NCBI GenBank assembly: GCA_902765655.1
Contig: CACXAK010000050.1
Location: forward strand, 1 to 9,633
DNA: 9,633 nt
Origin: an uncultured bacterium
GTDB taxonomy: Bacteria > Cyanobacteriota > Vampirovibrionia > Gastranaerophilales > Gastranaerophilaceae
Direction: 5' to 3'
Position 1 is the first letter of the stretch. Each line of letters begins with the position of its first letter. The notes below the pieces were generated by a model. It saw only the letters and a program-made list of their open reading frames with translations, searched no databases and was not told the DNA's origin. Made by a program: the position numbers and the translations under genes. Shown here piece by piece: positions 7,118-9,633 of the stretch.

Positions 7118-7510
7118 TTATTTAACCATTGTTTGGGCTAATTTGCTGTAATCTTCAAAAGATATAGGTTCACCTGTCTGAGCGTTTATAATAGGGGCAA
7201 TTGCTACCATTCTTTCGTATTTTTTGTGCAAATCATCATATTTTTGGTCAATTGCACCTTCTTTTTTGTAGTAATTGGTGATTGTTTTTAATCCTGCATA
7301 GGCAAGTAATGCGGCCCCTGCTGCAATCAAACCGATTTTACCTTTTTTAGTTGTAGGTGCTTTAGCAAAATCTTTCAATGCTTTTTCTGCTTTTACTACA
7401 ACTTTTTGTACTGTACTATTTGATGCAATCTTTTTTACTGATTCTTTTACTACATTAATAACTTCTTTTCCTATTTTTGAATTTTTAAAAGTATTAAATA
7501 AATCTTTTAC
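7118..7510 (-). pseudogene. C-terminal part of a frameshifted Gly/Ala-rich protein, no start codon of its own
   Basis: This frame is open from the end of the 7507-7743 ORF to the stop at 7118-7120, giving 130 residues. It contains no ATG or GTG; the first usable start is a TTG at 7376-7378 without a Shine-Dalgarno. The 42 codons before that TTG read as a normal Lys/Val-rich helical protein ('KIGKEVINVVKESVKKIAS', 'VQKVVVKAEKAL'), so the coding region clearly extends upstream. It then has a Gly/Ala-rich hydrophobic segment 'KIGLIAAGAALLAYAGL', a charged helix 'KKEGAIDQKYDDLHKKYERM', and a tail with 'IINAQTGEPISFEDYSKLAQ'. It sits in the -1 frame relative to the upstream ORF and continues it with a one-base shift near 7509. 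It may instead be a short separate protein from the TTG. I do not recognise a family or function. Confidence 0.6.
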
Positions 7511-7743
7511 AACTCTATACCTGCACCTGCTTTTTGTGCAAGCTTTGCTGCTCCTTCCGGGTTTACTTTAACTGCTTCTTTTATCAAAAACGGTGTAGCG
7601 GCTAATGCTCCTAACCTTACTGTTGTTTGAAATTTATTAAAATTATGTTCACCTTTTTGTGTTTTTGGTTTTGCTACTGTTGCTCCTGCAACTGTACCAC
7701 CAACTAAACCCATTGTTGCTAATCTTCCTACTGCGCTAATCAT
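7507..7743 (-). CDS. N-terminal part of a Gly/Ala-rich small protein, probably truncated by a frameshift
   Basis: A 78-residue ORF of unknown function. The ATG at 7743 has a good ribosome binding site (AAAGGTAGG, 8 nt upstream), so this is the true translation start. It holds two weakly hydrophobic Gly/Ala-rich segments, 'LATMGLVGGTVAGATVA' (8-24, with glycine-zipper-like spacing) and 'VRLGALAATPFLI' (42-54), with a polar linker 'KPKTQKGEHNFNKFQTT' between them, then a helix-like 'NPEGAAKLAQKAGAGIE'. It ends abruptly at TAA (7507-7509). The -1 frame continues as clearly coding sequence with no start codon, so the intact protein was probably about 208 residues. I see no cleavable signal peptide; association with a membrane or self-assembly through the glycine-rich helices is possible but unproven. 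Confidence 0.65.
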   Translation of the reverse strand: MISAVGRLATMGLVGGTVAGATVAKPKTQKGEHNFNKFQTTVRLGALAATPFLIKEAVKVNPEGAAKLAQKAGAGIEL

Positions 7744-7855
7744 AAATAAACCTACCTTTCAAAAAATAATTCTCCTATCTACTCATATATAAAGTATTTT
7801 TTTTGAAAGTAATTGCGTATTTGTAAAAAATTGCTTAACAATCTGTAATATTTGG

Positions 7856-7888
7856 GGCACTAGGATACTAAAATACATTCTTAGTGCC
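7856..7888. other. Hairpin between argS and the downstream small gene
   Basis: GGCACTAGGA (7856-7865) pairs with TCTTAGTGCC (7879-7888) over 10 positions, counting one G-T wobble, around a 13-nt loop. In argS orientation it lies 32 nt after the stop. No T-tract follows, so it is not a standard intrinsic terminator, although it could protect or weakly terminate the argS transcript. One arm shares TAGTGCC with the adjoining octamer repeat. Confidence 0.5.
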
Positions 7889-7917
7889 TTACTGCCTTAG
7901 CGCCTTACGGCCTTTAA
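7886..7917. repeat. Four-copy 8-bp tandem repeat (GCCTTAnn)
   Basis: GCCTT begins at 7886, 7894, 7902 and 7910, an exact 8-nt period. The units are GCCTTACT, GCCTTAGC, GCCTTACG and GCCTTTAA. The block is far richer in G+C than the AT-rich intergenic DNA around it and ends 2 nt before the argS stop codon. With the hairpin at 7856-7888 it forms one compact repeat block of unknown role. Confidence 0.75.
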
Positions 7918-7919
7918 AC

Positions 7920-9633
7920 CTACATTCTTTCAGGCGCTGAAACTGCAATTATTTTAAGCGCATTTGCCAAAACTGTTTTGAATGCATAAATAAGTGACAA
8001 TCTTGCTTTGGTTAATTCAATATCATCAGTAATAACTCTTGTAGAGTTGTAGAACGAATGAAATTCTCCTGCCAAATCCTGAACGTAGCGGCAAATTGTA
8101 TAAACTTGTCTGTCGCGTGCAGAAGTTACTATTAAATGTTTAAATTCTTCAAGTTTTAATATAAGTTTCCTTGCTTCTTTAATTGTTAATTTAATAATAT
8201 TTTTATCAAAGTTGTTCAGCATACTGTTAAAGTCGTTTTCTGAAATTATTGGAGTCAATTCTTTTCCGTTTTCCGTATCAATTTTCGGCAGAGTTGCGTT
8301 TCTTATGATTGAGCATGCTCTTGCATGTGCATACTGAACATAGAATACTGGGTTTTCATCGGATGATTTTTTTGCAAGTTCAATATCAAAATCAAGTGTT
8401 GTATCAATATTTCTCATTGTCATCCAAAATCTTGTCGCATCAACTCCGACTTCGTCAACAAGATCTTCTAACGTAACCATGTTTTTGCGTTTACCCATTC
8501 TCACTTCGTTGCCGTCTATAACAAGGTTAACAAGCTGTCCTAAGAGAACTTCAAGTTTATTTGGGTCATATCCCAATGCTTCAAGTGATGCCTTAACCCT
8601 TGGGATGTATCCGTGATGATCTGCGCCCCAAATATCTATCATTCTGTCAAATCCGCGTTCTAATTTTTCTGCGTGGTATGCAATATCAGCTGTTAAATAT
8701 GTATTAGAACCGTCTACTTTTTTAATTACTCTGTCCTGGTCATCTCCGTAATCTGATGATTTGAACCAGGTTGCGCCGTCTTTTTCATAAATTTTACCTG
8801 AATCTTTAAGCTTTTCAACGTAGTGTGCAACTTTTCCTGAATTATGAAGCGTAAGTTCTGAATAAAAATTATCAAATTTTACGTGTAATCTGTCTAACAA
8901 ATCTCTCTGAACCTTTTCTTCATATTCTTTTGCAAAATCACAATATACGGATAAATCTATTTTGTCTGCATTATTCTGAACGGAGCTGAGATTTTCTTTA
9001 TTTTGTTCAATAAAGGCCTTCGCAACAGGGATTAAATAATCGCCCGGATAATAATTTTTTCTTTCTTCTTCATCTGTCGGGAAGTCAATATTTATTCCAA
9101 GTTCCTGTTTAACCCTTATTACAAGTGAACGACCGAGTTTTTGAATTTGAGAGCCGGCATCATTTATATAAAATTCCTGATAAACTTCGTGACCGTAGAA
9201 TTTTAAGAGATTTGCCAATGCGCTGCCCATCGCTGCCCATCTGCCGTGCCCAATGTGGAACGGTCCTGTCGGATTTGCTGAAATATATTCAAGAATAATT
9301 TTTTCAGTTTGCGCATTTTCAGGACGTCCGAAGTTTTCTTTTTTATCAATAATTTCTTTTACGAGGTTCGTTAAAAGTGTTTCACCTGCTCTAAAATTGA
9401 TAAAGCCGGCAACAACCGTGTATTCATTATCTTCTTTATCGATAAATTCTAAAATAGAATTCGCAATCATTGGAGGTGCTATTTTAGCGTTTCTGGCAAG
9501 TGATGATACATTTATAGCGAAATCTCCAAAATCAGGATTTTTAGGGCGTTCAACAATAAGCGAACCCTTTTGGTATTCAGTCATTTGCCCAACTTTACCT
9601 TGTTCTGTTGCTTTTATTAATGCATCTTCTACT
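7920..9633 (-). CDS. argS: Arginyl-tRNA synthetase, 5' end beyond the window
   Basis: A class I aminoacyl-tRNA synthetase that charges tRNA-Arg with arginine in the cytoplasm. The visible 570 residues run off the window edge: the frame stays open from the ATG at 9584 to base 9633 and encodes 'VEDALIKATEQGKVGQ', which fits the first helix of the ArgS N-terminal domain. The ATG at 9584 is therefore internal, and probably only some 10-15 residues are missing. Motifs seen are 'VERPKNPDFGDFAINV' (N-domain), 'SANPTGPFHIGHGR' (HIGH signature, around 9244-9285), 'MGKRKNMVTLEDLVDEVG' near 8450-8500 in the place of KMSKS, with Gly instead of the first Ser, 'VFYVQYAHARACSIIRNA' opening the DALR anticodon-binding domain, and the typical C-terminus 'VSAPERM'. 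It is upstream of the broken small gene, separated by 176 nt with a repeat block. Confidence 0.95.
   Translation of the reverse strand, partial: VEDALIKATEQGKVGQMTEYQKGSLIVERPKNPDFGDFAINVSSLARNAKIAPPMIANSILEFIDKEDNEYTVVAGFINFRAGETLLTNLVKEIIDKKENFGRPENAQTEKIILEYISANPTGPFHIGHGRWAAMGSALANLLKFYGHEVYQEFYINDAGSQIQKLGRSLVIRVKQELGINIDFPTDEEERKNYYPGDYLIPVAKAFIEQNKENLSSVQNNADKIDLSVYCDFAKEYEEKVQRDLLDRLHVKFDNFYSELTLHNSGKVAHYVEKLKDSGKIYEKDGATWFKSSDYGDDQDRVIKKVDGSNTYLTADIAYHAEKLERGFDRMIDIWGADHHGYIPRVKASLEALGYDPNKLEVLLGQLVNLVIDGNEVRMGKRKNMVTLEDLVDEVGVDATRFWMTMRNIDTTLDFDIELAKKSSDENPVFYVQYAHARACSIIRNATLPKIDTENGKELTPIISENDFNSMLNNFDKNIIKLTIKEARKLILKLEEFKHLIVTSARDRQVYTICRYVQDLAGEFHSFYNSTRVITDDIELTKARLSLIYAFKTVLANALKIIAVSAPERM

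Noticed and set aside
7510..7550. Programmed -1 frameshift site upstream of the 7507-7509 stop
   Set aside because: The only A-run (CACAAAAAGC) does not give an X XXY YYZ heptamer in the zero frame, so canonical slippage is not supported.

Overview
The window is AT-rich (roughly one third G+C by eye) with compact bacterial gene spacing and AGGA-type ribosome binding sites. It carries mostly ordinary housekeeping genes: Der GTPase, GlmS, ArgS and a CorA-type metal channel. Two small proteins and one broken gene look lineage-specific. The gene mix and protein style fit a low-GC gut bacterium, possibly of the non-photosynthetic cyanobacterial relatives (Gastranaerophilales/Melainabacteria). That placement is an inference from style; nothing in the window proves it.

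Layout. (1) 1-420, plus strand: the 3' end of der, cut by the window edge. (2) 425-4501, minus strand: in transcription order a GH38 alpha-mannosidase, a CorA-type transporter and a P-loop kinase of the uridine kinase/phosphoribulokinase family. The last converges on der with only 4 nt between the stop codons. The corA-like gene has its own good sigma70-type promoter, and a weak AT-only hairpin with a T-tract follows it, so these three genes need not form one operon. (3) 4607-7065, plus strand: a small secreted Tyr/Pro-rich protein, glmS, and a 52-residue ORF starting 5 nt after the glmS stop, closed by a strong bidirectional terminator at 7064-7100. (4) 7118-9633, minus strand: argS (its 5' end lies beyond the window), then a 176-nt gap with an 8-bp tandem repeat and a hairpin, then a small Gly/Ala-rich protein whose reading frame appears broken by a one-base shift near 7509.

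Functional links are loose. GlmS makes glucosamine-6-phosphate for peptidoglycan and other cell-envelope sugars. The GH38 enzyme lacks a signal peptide and probably trims mannosides in the cytoplasm. Der and ArgS serve ribosome assembly and translation. CorA carries divalent cations.

I found no CRISPR array, insertion sequence, phage gene, tRNA, rRNA or defence system. The most notable observations are the frameshifted gene at 7118-7743, the octamer repeat block at 7856-7929, and the small uncharacterised proteins on either side of glmS.
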